From NCBI GenBank assembly GCA_020059605.1, contig JAGVBT010000011.1, forward strand, positions 1 to 46,337: a stretch of DNA of 46,337 bases, given 5' to 3'. The position numbers and the translations under genes are program-made. Positions 1-6,827 of the stretch are shown here, piece by piece. The notes under the pieces are model-generated. The model was not told where the DNA came from and did not search any database. It saw only the letters and a list, made by a program, of their open reading frames with translations. The DNA comes from Deltaproteobacteria bacterium (GTDB taxonomy: Bacteria > Desulfobacterota > BSN033 > UBA1163). The stretch's first letter is position 1. Each line of letters opens with the position of its first letter.

Positions 1-23
1 CCTCGGTTGCGAGTCGAAGCGAC

Positions 24-76
24 CTGAGCCTGTCGAAGGGTGCGTTCCGCAGCCATTCATGCTTCGACAAGCTCAG
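24..76. repeat. REP-like inverted repeat
   Basis: Bases 24-38 (CTGAGCCTGTCGAAG) and 62-76 (CTTCGACAAGCTCAG) are inverted copies with one mismatch across 15 bp, separated by 23 bases. This is the form of dispersed REP-type elements. No REP-associated transposase lies in the window. The right-hand end of the window carries a different element of similar design. Confidence 0.7.
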
Positions 77-340
77 CACGAACGGCTGGGGTTCAGTCTT
101 GGTGTCTATACAATTATGGACTGATTAGTAACAATAACATAGCCCTTTAAACTCCATCAACCGCAATGCCATGATTGAGAAAGAGAATCCAGTCCCGCCT
201 CTGAGGGGCTGATATGACTGGACTCCCCCGGAGTTTATCCGGTACTTGTCGATTAGACCCGATCACGGGATACGGGGTGGGAGAGACGAATTTGGAACTA
301 TTAGAGGTTCTCTTAAATACTTACATTCTTGAACAGGGCA
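77..340. other. Non-coding stretch with a short inverted repeat
   Basis: No convincing reading frame is seen. Bases 186-195 and 217-226 form a 10-bp inverted repeat with one mismatch (GAATCCAGTC / GACTGGACTC) and a 21-base loop. It is followed by CCCCC but no T tract, so it is not a clear terminator. Nothing else is recognisable. Confidence 0.4.
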
Positions 341-538
341 TCATTGGATGATGGTTCCTTCCCACAGCATGGATAGAAAGTCGCGCCATGGAAGAATATG
401 GATACTTTCGTGTATTCGCCGAGTGCGCTCATTACAGACGAGCAATGCTTTTTTAGGATGGTGCTCTTCCATGAAAATGATGGGTGTCAGGCAATCGTAA
501 TAAACTATTTTCTTCCTAACCTCCTTAACCTTCTTCAA
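341..538 (-). pseudogene. C-terminal fragment of a DUF4143-type AAA ATPase
   Basis: The 65-codon frame resembles the extreme C-terminus of the AAA-family ATPases that end in DUF4143, where an acidic stretch is followed by a hydrophobic strand and an ILPW-x-x-FL motif. Here the pieces are EEHHPKKALLVCNE and then ILPWRDFLSMLWEG. A full member is around 380-430 residues, so Walker motifs and most of the protein are absent. The frame begins with a Lys-rich stretch that does not match the family. I read it as a decayed remnant rather than a working small protein. The family assignment rests on remembered motif shape only. Confidence 0.4.
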
Positions 539-555
539 TTAGCTTTCAATTTCCA

Positions 556-690
556 TCAAGGATAAAACCCCAATGCATCAACGATTTTGTATTTATCGAC
601 AAGCCAATGTTGGATGGCGTCTCTGATATCACCGATCTTTTCGACATCCCATTCTATCTCTTTTTCTGAAGGGATGAGAAGGGTTTTCAG
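556..690 (-). CDS. Unassigned short frame after the HicB-like gene
   Basis: A 44-residue frame overlaps the end of the HicB-like gene and ends in TGA at 556-558. It would start at a CTG or be a fragment, since no ATG, GTG or TTG with a ribosome binding site is seen. The peptide is rich in charged and aromatic residues (for example EIEWDVEKIGDIRDAIQHW) and looks protein-like. I do not recognise a family. It could be the end of a decayed gene. Confidence 0.2.
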   Translation of the reverse strand: MKTLLIPSEKEIEWDVEKIGDIRDAIQHWLVDKYKIVDALGFYP

Positions 691-908
691 CGGACGACCT
701 GGTAGATTACTGGCCGATAACGTGGAGATGGTACCGGTTTACCCGATTGATGGGCCGCTTCAATCCACGCCTTTTTGGCTTTTTTCACCTCCTCAAGAGC
801 TAATTCAAGGGTTTCACCGAAAGCGGAGCAGGAATCCAGGTCGGGAATATCAGCGATGTAACCGCCATCTTCTTCGCTATAAAAAATATTGATGTGATAG
901 TCGCTCAT
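687..908 (-). CDS. HicB-like antitoxin (type II toxin-antitoxin)
   Basis: This 73-residue protein has the compact HicB-like fold signature: an N-terminal strand pair with EEDGGYIADIPDLDSCSAFG, a helix with ALEEVKKAKKAWIEAA, and a Pro-rich end (GKPVPSPRYRP). HicB proteins normally neutralise the HicA mRNA interferase and repress their own operon. No HicA-like double-stranded RNA-binding toxin is visible on either side, and there is no C-terminal DNA-binding helix. It is therefore an orphan or a HicB-like protein of other function. A GGAG sits 8 bases before the ATG, which supports the start. Confidence 0.75.
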   Translation of the reverse strand: MSDYHINIFYSEEDGGYIADIPDLDSCSAFGETLELALEEVKKAKKAWIEAAHQSGKPVPSPRYRPVIYQVVR

Positions 909-998
909 TCTTCATTCTCCAATCTTAAGTCACTTTTTAAATAATTCATTTTCGTCGTTGGGTTGCATGGAGACCGAGATTGGATTATTCTTCTGATC

Positions 999-1370
999 AT
1001 GATTCAGTATGTTCTAGCGGAAGATATTGATCTGAGGGTGAAAGAGATCATCCATAAATTGAAGATGACTCACATCGATGAGAGCCGAGTTATCTGTTTG
1101 AGGAGCAGGGGGTCAGGGAGCCGAAGGGTGATCGCCCGATGTCACGGACTGCCACGCATCATGCAGGTGGCTCTTAAGCAAAAGCCCCATTATATCATCG
1201 AGATTCTGTCCGAAAGGTTTGATAAACTGAGCCATGAAGATCAGACCAAAGTATTAATCCATGAAATGATGCATATCCCTCATCGCTTCGGAGGAGGTTT
1301 CCGATCTCACCGGCCCTATGTCACAAGGGCAAAAGTCCAGAAGATGTATGATGAATTCATCCATCGATAG
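999..1370 (+). CDS. Putative zinc metallopeptidase (phage-metallopeptidase-like family)
   Basis: A protein of about 123 residues with the zinc-binding HExxH motif in VLIHEMMHIPHRFGGGFRSH. The downstream His residues of that segment are typical of the small putative metallopeptidase family found in bacteria, archaea and phages. The N-terminal half (AEDIDLRVKEIIHKL, then a strand with ICLRSRGS) matches the usual layout. No signal peptide is seen, so it is probably cytoplasmic. The start is uncertain: ATG at 999 fits the family N-terminus, and an in-frame TTG at 963 would add 12 residues. Neither has a good ribosome binding site. The substrate is unknown. Confidence 0.7.
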   Translation: MIQYVLAEDIDLRVKEIIHKLKMTHIDESRVICLRSRGSGSRRVIARCHGLPRIMQVALKQKPHYIIEILSERFDKLSHEDQTKVLIHEMMHIPHRFGGGFRSHRPYVTRAKVQKMYDEFIHR

Positions 1371-1396
1371 ATAGAGGTCAGAAGATCGGTGAGGCC

Positions 1397-2260
1397 TCAG
1401 ATCCCTCTTTTTGAATCGATCCATTCGGAAAGTTTTTTAAAATCCGGACTTCTCTTGTAGAGAGGATCGCTGCTTTCCTTGTAAACGCTCATTTTTTCTT
1501 CAAACGTGGGCCTTGGATGAAGGTAGAAGATGCCGAGGGGGAGTTTTTCCTCCTCCCATGACCTTCTCAGGGCTTCGAATCGGTCGCGGGGATCATGGGA
1601 GGTGTCGAGATAATAGGTCTTTTCTTTAAACCACGCGTAGGTATTCAGTTTGTTGTAGGTCACGCAGGGTTGAAGAATGTCCACCAGCGCATATCCTTTA
1701 TGGGAGATCGCTTGTTTAATGATGTCTTTCGTCTGATCGACGTCGCCCGCAAAGGCCCTTGCCACGAAGGAGGCTCCCAGAGTGATCGCAATGGCGAGAG
1801 GGTTAAACGGTTCATGAAAAACGCCTTCCCGTTGCACGAGGGTCTTGAACCCCTGGAGGCTTGTGGGTGAGGCCTGTCCCTTGGTCAATCCATAGACCAT
1901 GTTGTTGTGAACGATGTTGGTGACATCCGGATTTCTCCGGATGGCATGGATGAAGTGATTCCCTCCCTCGCCATACATGCAGCCGTCCCCGCTTTCATCG
2001 ATGACGGTCAATCCGGGGTTGGCTGCTTTGATGGCCGCCGCCACAGGCAAGGATCGTCCGTGCAATCCGTTGAAGAGATGGCACCGGTAATAATGCGGGG
2101 CTTTGGCCGCCTGACCAATCCCGGAAACAACAACAAGGTTTTCGGGTCTGATCTCGAGTTCCGATAGCGCCTGCTTCAGGGCATTGAGAATAGCAAAATT
2201 GCCGCATCCCGGGCACCAGGCGATATCGATCTCTCCCATGTCAAATAAGTTCGTATCCAT
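1397..2260 (-). CDS. korB: 2-oxoacid:acceptor oxidoreductase, beta (TPP-binding) subunit
   Basis: The 287-residue subunit binds thiamine diphosphate and, with the alpha subunit, oxidatively decarboxylates a 2-oxoacid to acyl-CoA while reducing ferredoxin; some members work in reverse to fix CO2. Visible features are [14 protein letters not shown] near residue 15, [14 protein letters not shown], the glycine-rich [16 protein letters not shown] that carries the TPP/Mg site, and [16 protein letters not shown]. The length is usual for Kor/Por beta. It lies 12 bases after the alpha gene. The start is set by AGGAGG 8 bases before the ATG. Whether the substrate is 2-oxoglutarate, pyruvate or a branched oxoacid cannot be told here; the symbol is family-level. 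Confidence 0.9.
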   Translation of the reverse strand: MDTNLFDMGEIDIAWCPGCGNFAILNALKQALSELEIRPENLVVVSGIGQAAKAPHYYRCHLFNGLHGRSLPVAAAIKAANPGLTVIDESGDGCMYGEGGNHFIHAIRRNPDVTNIVHNNMVYGLTKGQASPTSLQGFKTLVQREGVFHEPFNPLAIAITLGASFVARAFAGDVDQTKDIIKQAISHKGYALVDILQPCVTYNKLNTYAWFKEKTYYLDTSHDPRDRFEALRRSWEEEKLPLGIFYLHPRPTFEEKMSVYKESSDPLYKRSPDFKKLSEWIDSKRGI

Positions 2261-2272
2261 CTCGTTCGCCTC

Positions 2273-3997
2273 CTAATCCAAAACGGACTTCAACTGAGCT
2301 TCCAGTTCCTCGACAGAAAAAGACAAGCCATTGTATTTCAGGATTTTCCGGTCCATACCGAATCCTGTCTGCATCCGGATGAGCCGGCCAAGCTGGCCGG
2401 TTCCATTGTTCTCGATGATCACCCTTCTCTTCGGTTTCTGTAAATAGTTAACGGTATCTGGATGTAAAGGATAAACCTGTTTGAAATGGAGAAAAGCCGT
2501 GTCCTGTCTCCCCAATCTTTTAAGGGCTTCCTTAATGATATGATATGTGGATCCCCATCCGATGATCAATATCTCATATTCTTCGGGCCCGATGAGCTCA
2601 GGAACAATGGCATCTTTCATCAGGAGATCGAGCTTTTTGAGCCGCTTATGGACCATCGCGGTCCTCAGGTCGAGATCTTCCGTAATATGGCCCTCCTCGT
2701 CGTGCTCATCGCTGTCGAGCACCACGAGTCCCTTCCCGAAACCCGGAATCCCCCGGGGAGAGATCCCGGCATTGGTTAGCTGATAACGTTTGTAACCCTG
2801 CTTCGTTTCGACAAAATGCTTCTCAAAAGGGATTCGTGCCGGATCAAGAGAAGGAAGGTTATAGTGGGACTCCAGAATGGACTGGTCCGTCAGGATAAAA
2901 ACGGGAACCTGATATTGATCCGCGAGATTAAATGCCTTCTGAGCGAGATAAAAACAGTCCTCGATCGTCCCGGGAGCAAAGATGATCCTTGGAAATTCTC
3001 CGTGCCCCGAGCAGAGGGCAAAAAGGAGGTCTCCCTGTTCCGTTCTCGTCGGCAGTCCTGTTGCCGGCCCCGGCCGCTGCCCAATGTGAACCACCAATGG
3101 AGATTCGATCATTCCGGCCAGACTGAGTCCCTCCACCATGAGGGCAAAGCCCCCTCCGGAGGTGGAGGCCAAACCTCTCGCCCCGGCATACCAGGCCCCG
3201 ATTACCATGTTCATGGCACTGATCTCGTCTTCCGCCTGTTCGACAATGGTGCCAAATTCCTTCGAATGCTCTGTGAGCAGTACGGCGACCGCGGTCGAAG
3301 GAGACATGGGATAAAAGGAAAGGAAATTGCACCCTCCGGCGATTGCGCCCATGGCCAGGGCCTCCGCACCATCGATCAGAATCTCATTTTTTATGCCGTC
3401 TTGCCTTTTAAGATCGATCTGCACTTTACCATTTTTTAACAATTCTTCGCTCACCTCATAGCCTCTTCTTGCCGCCTCGAGATTCTTCTGGATGATGGTC
3501 TCATCCTTTCCGGCAAAATGATGGCTGAGGTATTGATCGAGAACGTCCCTATCCACCCCAAGAAGCCCGGCGAGCAAACCCACGCCGACGGTATTTGAAT
3601 AGATGGAGCCTCCCACCTCCGAGGCGATTTGAGACAGGGGGATATCGATGGCTCTCTCCCCCCGGTATTCATTTTCGTAGATTTTCTTCTCTCCCAGGAG
3701 GACCGTCTCCGGTGAAATTCTTTTGCGAACATGACGGATGGCGCCCGGGCTGAATGGGATCAATAAATCAATCCGGTCCACGGGCGCCGAAACTCTCTTC
3801 GAGGATACACGAACCAGCGTCGAATTGCTGCCTCCCCGTATACGGGACATGTATTCCTCCGAAGAAAAGACATGATACCCGGAAAGCTTCAACGTTTGCA
3901 TGAGAATGTGCTCGACCGTCTGAATTCCCTGTCCTGCCTCCCCGCAGAGAACGATAGAAACATCCTCCTTGAGTTTCATCAACAAATTGTCCTTCAT
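2273..3997 (-). CDS. korA: 2-oxoacid:acceptor oxidoreductase, fused gamma-alpha subunit
   Basis: At 574 residues this is the fused form. An N-terminal gamma-type domain (residues about 12-190, CGEAGQGIQT and SRIRGGSNSTLVRVS) is followed by the alpha pyrimidine-binding domain (about 205-400, with ASTSGGGFALMVEGLSLAGM and GPATGLPTRTEQGDLLFA) and a C-terminal domain with IIGWGSTYHII and IENNGTGQLG. It pairs with the downstream beta subunit. No separate ferredoxin (delta) subunit is encoded nearby, so electrons probably pass to a free ferredoxin. AAGGAG precedes the ATG. It is divergent from the Sec-peroxiredoxin gene, with a 176-base intergenic region. Confidence 0.92.
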   Translation of the reverse strand: MKDNLLMKLKEDVSIVLCGEAGQGIQTVEHILMQTLKLSGYHVFSSEEYMSRIRGGSNSTLVRVSSKRVSAPVDRIDLLIPFSPGAIRHVRKRISPETVLLGEKKIYENEYRGERAIDIPLSQIASEVGGSIYSNTVGVGLLAGLLGVDRDVLDQYLSHHFAGKDETIIQKNLEAARRGYEVSEELLKNGKVQIDLKRQDGIKNEILIDGAEALAMGAIAGGCNFLSFYPMSPSTAVAVLLTEHSKEFGTIVEQAEDEISAMNMVIGAWYAGARGLASTSGGGFALMVEGLSLAGMIESPLVVHIGQRPGPATGLPTRTEQGDLLFALCSGHGEFPRIIFAPGTIEDCFYLAQKAFNLADQYQVPVFILTDQSILESHYNLPSLDPARIPFEKHFVETKQGYKRYQLTNAGISPRGIPGFGKGLVVLDSDEHDEEGHITEDLDLRTAMVHKRLKKLDLLMKDAIVPELIGPEEYEILIIGWGSTYHIIKEALKRLGRQDTAFLHFKQVYPLHPDTVNYLQKPKRRVIIENNGTGQLGRLIRMQTGFGMDRKILKYNGLSFSVEELEAQLKSVLD

Positions 3998-4125
3998 GGC
4001 TTCTCCTTATGGAAAGATTGCTTCCTATAAAAGCTCAAAGCCGACCGTTCGCATTCCTCTTTCCGGCCTTCGATTTTTACACAAAAAGATTGCAGATTTT
4101 AGGATTATATCATAGCATGGAATAA

Positions 4126-4160
4126 ACCCCGTTAGAAAGTTATCAACTTTCTAACGGGGT
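4126..4160. repeat. Perfect 16-bp palindrome in the peroxiredoxin leader
   Basis: Bases 4126-4141 and 4145-4160 are perfect inverted copies (ACCCCGTTAGAAAGTT / AACTTTCTAACGGGGT) around a 3-base loop. The palindrome abuts the ribosome binding site AAAGGAGG (4161-4168) of the next gene. There is no T tract, so it is not a standard terminator. The block CTAACGGGGTAAAGGAGG recurs exactly before rpsK (37876-37893), so it belongs to a dispersed element. Confidence 0.85.
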
Positions 4161-4173
4161 AAAGGAGGAACCT

Positions 4174-4659
4174 ATGAAAACCTTAACCTTGCTCCTCGTT
4201 TTAATTCCCATCGCTTTCCTTCCGTCGCAGGCAATTGGTCTGGCCATCGGAGACAAGGCCCCTTCGTTTGAGGCTCCCTCCACGCAGGGAACCATGAGGC
4301 TCTCGGATTTTCAGGGGAAGAAGCATGTCGTTCTTGCTTTCTACATCAAAGACTTCACTCCTGGCTGAACAAACGAAATGCAGGCTTTCCAGGATGATCT
4401 CCTGAAATTCGAAAGCCTGAGCGCCCAGGTCCTGGGCGTAAGCGCGGATGATCTCGAGACCCACAGACGATTCAGTGCAGAACTCGGCCTCAAGTTTCCC
4501 CTGATCTCCGACAGCGACCGGAAGCTGGCAGGTCTGTATGGAAAGGGACGGATTACTTTCCTGATCGACAAACAAGGTGTGATCCGTTTGGTCCAGGCGG
4601 GTTTCCCAAAAAACGAGGAAATTCTGACCGAGATTCGAAAACTTGAAAAGAAACCCTAA
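4174..4659 (+). CDS. Selenocysteine-containing periplasmic peroxiredoxin (UGA at codon 65)
   Basis: Two frames join through TGA at 4366-4368 into one 161-residue AhpC/TSA (BCP-like) peroxiredoxin, which would reduce peroxides at the N-terminus of a helix. The N-terminus is a signal peptide (residues 1-22). The active loop reads KDFTPG-U-TNEMQAFQDD, where the family has PGCT, so the UGA replaces the peroxidatic Cys exactly. Downstream are VLGVSADDLETH, FPLISDSDRKLAGLYG and TFLIDKQGVIR. The protein has no Cys at all, so it would be a 1-Sec enzyme needing an external thiol. A nested stem-loop 12 bases after the UGA acts as candidate SECIS. AAAGGAGG 5 bases before the ATG fixes the start. It converges on the Sec-rhodanese gene. 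Confidence 0.9.
4381..4419 (+). promoter_or_regulatory. Candidate bacterial SECIS element of the peroxiredoxin
   Basis: Bases 4381-4389 (CAGGCTTTC) pair perfectly with 4411-4419 (GAAAGCCTG), and inside them 4390-4394 (CAGGA) pairs with 4400-4404 (TCCTG) around the loop TGATC. The structure begins 12 bases after the UGA and lies inside the coding frame, as SelB-binding SECIS hairpins do in bacteria. Confidence 0.8.
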
Positions 4660-4767
4660 GAAAGAAAAAAACTGGGGGTTGGACGAAAACCAGTCCACCC
4701 CACCCCTCCGGTAGTGAAACGGTGATTTAAAGATTGGGTCTTTCTTACGGGCAGCCGCGGTCATCCG

Positions 4768-5178
4768 TCATTTCGGTTCCACCGGGAATTTGGCCCTGAA
4801 CCACTCGTGCCAGCCCCCTTTCAGAGCGTAGACCTTGGTATACCCTTTCTCCATGAATTTCCGTGCCACACGGGCACTGGTTCCTTCATTGGGTCAGGCA
4901 CAGTAGAAGACCAATGTCTTGTCCCTGGGATACTTGTCCATCCAGGCTTCTACATTGGCCGGATCTTCCCTGATCGCACCCTTGATCTTGAACTCGCTTG
5001 CAGTCCAATCCGCACCGGCTCGATCATCGATGATGATCAGATCGGGATTGCCCAACATTGCCTGAAGTTCTTCCTTGGTGATCCTGGGAGAATCTGCGGC
5101 GAAAGCGATTGTCAGAAATGCACTCAATACAAGCCAACATATCGTTGCTGACATGAAGCAATGAATTTTTCTCTTCAT
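4768..5178 (-). CDS. Selenocysteine-containing periplasmic rhodanese-like protein (UGA at codon 95)
   Basis: Read through TGA at 4894-4896, the frame encodes 136 residues: a signal peptide (about residues 1-28, ending AFA), then one rhodanese domain with ITKEELQAMLGNPDLIIID, FKIKGAIR, LVFYCA-U-PNEGTSARVA and VYALKGGWHEWF. Homologues carry YCACP at this place, so UGA replaces the second Cys and gives a Cys-x-Sec loop. Rhodanese domains move sulfane sulfur through a loop Cys. A GGAGGG 7 bases before ATG 5178 decides the start over an in-frame GTG at 5196 that overlaps the permease. It lies 14 bases after the permease stop, in one operon. Without Sec the protein would stop before the conserved C-terminal third. 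Confidence 0.9.
4861..4880 (-). promoter_or_regulatory. Candidate bacterial SECIS element of the rhodanese
   Basis: On the minus strand GTGCC (4877-4873) pairs with GGCAC (4867-4863) around a 5-base loop CGTGT, and flanking CC/GG pairs extend the stem past one bulged A. It starts 13 bases after the UGA at 4894-4896, inside the frame. Distance and size fit bacterial SECIS hairpins. Confidence 0.75.
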
Positions 5179-5192
5179 ATATTTCCCTCCTT

Positions 5193-6440
5193 TCACCTAT
5201 AAAAATGGTAACCAACTTGCAGGAAAAATGCTATCAGAAAGAAAATGAATCCCAGAGCTGAAGCCATTCGATGGAGATGGTCGGATTTTCTTCTGAGAAA
5301 AACAGCAAGGTGCACGGCAACATAGTAAAGCAACCAGAGGTAGATCCCTGCCCGGATCAACGATTCGAGGACAGGTTTCCCTGTCATTCCCAGATAGAGC
5401 AGGGCGGCGATTCCCGCGATGAGATAGACACACGATAACTCCACCCGATCAAACGGCCTTTTGAAGATAGGGGGGAGGAGATCTCGATTAGCCGTTTCGG
5501 AAATCAGATTGGAGGTTCCGACCAGAAGCCCATTGACCGAACTGGCAGAAGCGGCCAGGAGGACGATTCCCATGATGATGCGGCCAGGTTGCCCCAACAC
5601 GGCCCTGGCCGTCACCATGTGCGGAACGGTTGTTTCGGAGAGCCGATCCAGAGGGACAAATTTCATAGATACCCACCCCCAGCAGAAGAAGACAACGGAC
5701 ACGATCAGTAGACCGCAAACCATGGTTTGGATGGGGGATCCATCAGCCCCTCCATGGAGCCGGCGGAAAGAATAGGCGAGATCAAAACCGATAAAGAGGA
5801 GAAGGCTTGTCCCTCCCCTAACAAGGAACTCCACCTCTGGCAGAGGGTCGGACGATTGTTCGGGAAGAGGGCCCCCATCTGTGAGCAAGCCCGATAGAAT
5901 AAGAGAGAGAAGGCCGACAAGGCTAAGGAGAACGAGTAGAACCTGTACCTTTCCCGTGATCCTCATTCCAAAGCAATTGACGAGACAGAGGACTCCAAGA
6001 AGAAGGAAGGAGAAACCGAGATTGGGGAACCAATAAAGGAAGACCTCGTTGAAAACATACCCGGCGATGGCTAAAATACTGACGGAGGCCGTGAGGGTAA
6101 AGAGGATTCTTGGCCCCAGAATTAGTAACAGAGTTGGGCCTGTCCCAAAACCTTCCTTTAGAAAATCCACCTCCCTCCGGACCTTAGGCGAGCTCCCAAC
6201 CATTTCACGATACGCGAGGACGGTCAGGAAATGGGCGAGCATGCTCAAAAGGATCAACCCGAGGAAAGTGCTCCCCAGGTGTCCAACAAGATTCCCCGCA
6301 AGCGTAAAGGACCTCGGAGAGAGCATGATGCCAACAATGAAGGCAATCGTCATGAACATGGGTGAATCATACCCAAGGCAAAGCCGGACTGTCAATAAAT
6401 GAAGAGAGGAAGCAGGGGAGCTCCTTTCCTTATTGACCAA
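5193..6440 (-). CDS. APC-superfamily permease (amino-acid transporter-like)
   Basis: A roughly 415-residue integral membrane protein with about 11-12 hydrophobic segments. The pattern fits APC-superfamily transporters: an early helix with FIVGIMLSPRSF, a conserved GPRILFTLTASVS region, and FIGFDLAYSFRRLHGG in the middle. The substrate is unknown. The N-terminus is uncertain: the longest frame starts at TTG 6440 with no ribosome binding site, and a downstream TTG or the ATG in DSPMFM are alternatives. The gene is followed by the Sec-rhodanese after 14 bases, so the two are probably co-transcribed. Import of a sulfur or selenium compound is an attractive but unproven role. Confidence 0.75.
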   Translation of the reverse strand: MVNKERSSPASSLHLLTVRLCLGYDSPMFMTIAFIVGIMLSPRSFTLAGNLVGHLGSTFLGLILLSMLAHFLTVLAYREMVGSSPKVRREVDFLKEGFGTGPTLLLILGPRILFTLTASVSILAIAGYVFNEVFLYWFPNLGFSFLLLGVLCLVNCFGMRITGKVQVLLVLLSLVGLLSLILSGLLTDGGPLPEQSSDPLPEVEFLVRGGTSLLLFIGFDLAYSFRRLHGGADGSPIQTMVCGLLIVSVVFFCWGWVSMKFVPLDRLSETTVPHMVTARAVLGQPGRIIMGIVLLAASASSVNGLLVGTSNLISETANRDLLPPIFKRPFDRVELSCVYLIAGIAALLYLGMTGKPVLESLIRAGIYLWLLYYVAVHLAVFLRRKSDHLHRMASALGFIFFLIAFFLQVGYHFYR

Positions 6441-6515
6441 TCAGAAAAAAATGCTTGCCTTGTAGCTTATCTCTGTGCTATTTTATAGACAAAGGGTTGA
6501 GAGGAGGTGAAAGGG

Positions 6516-6578
6516 ATGACCATCAAAAAGATCGCCAAGAAGTTTTCCACCACATGCAAATGCAAGGCATCCTGTTGA
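6516..6578 (+). CDS. 20-residue Cys-rich peptide, UGA-terminated
   Basis: A very strong ribosome binding site (AGGAGGTGA at 6502-6510) precedes ATG 6516 by 5 bases and opens a 20-codon frame, MTIKKIAKKF then STTCKCKASC, ending in TGA. The N-terminal half is basic and leader-like and the C-terminal half carries three Cys. It could be a metal-binding peptide, a RiPP-type precursor or a regulatory leader peptide. If UGA were read as Sec the product would gain SLFRAPS before TAA, and a hairpin follows 10 bases after the UGA. No modification enzymes are adjacent. It is divergent from the APC permease. Confidence 0.45.
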   Translation: MTIKKIAKKFSTTCKCKASC

Positions 6579-6588
6579 AGTCTATTTC

Positions 6589-6712
6589 GGGCTCCCTCTT
6601 AAGAAGAGAGGGGGCCCCTTCGTCCTTCAATAAAAAACAGATTGAAAATAACAGGTCCGAAGACCTGTGCCCAATAAACCAGAAGGTTACTCCTAACCCC
6701 CGCCCAACCTTC
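6589..6712 (+). other. Run of three stem-loops (possible structured RNA)
   Basis: Three hairpins lie between the small peptide and the strong terminator: 6589-6617 (12 pairs including G-U, loop AAGAA), 6651-6668 (ACAGGTC / GACCTGT around CGAA) and 6682-6712 (GAAGGTT / AACCTTC). No coding frame explains this stretch. It may be a long structured 3' leader or a small RNA. I match it to no known RNA family. Confidence 0.4.
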
Positions 6713-6737
6713 AAGGTATGTGAAATCGTTCGGACAT

Positions 6738-6778
6738 GAAGCCAAAGCCCCGCTGCTCTGAAGCGGGGCTTTGGCTTC
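6738..6778. terminator. Strong bidirectional hairpin terminator
   Basis: A perfect 17-bp stem (6738-6754 with 6762-6778, GC-rich core AAGCCCCGC) encloses a 7-base loop. It ends the transcript coming from the small peptide on the plus strand and lies 50 bases past the rubrerythrin stop on the minus strand. No strong T tract follows on either side. Confidence 0.7.
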
Positions 6779-6827
6779 TAATGGGGCAAATAAGAAGGGG
6801 GAGGGAAATTATGTTAGGAGCGTGCCA

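Noticed and set aside
4126..4160. Intrinsic terminator reading of the palindrome before the peroxiredoxin
   Set aside because: No T tract follows on either strand, it lies between divergent genes, and it abuts the RBS of the next gene.
6516..6602. Methanobactin precursor (MbnA-like) reading of the small peptide
   Set aside because: The start MTIKKIAKK is superficially similar, but no MbnB or MbnC enzymes are nearby and the Cys pattern differs.
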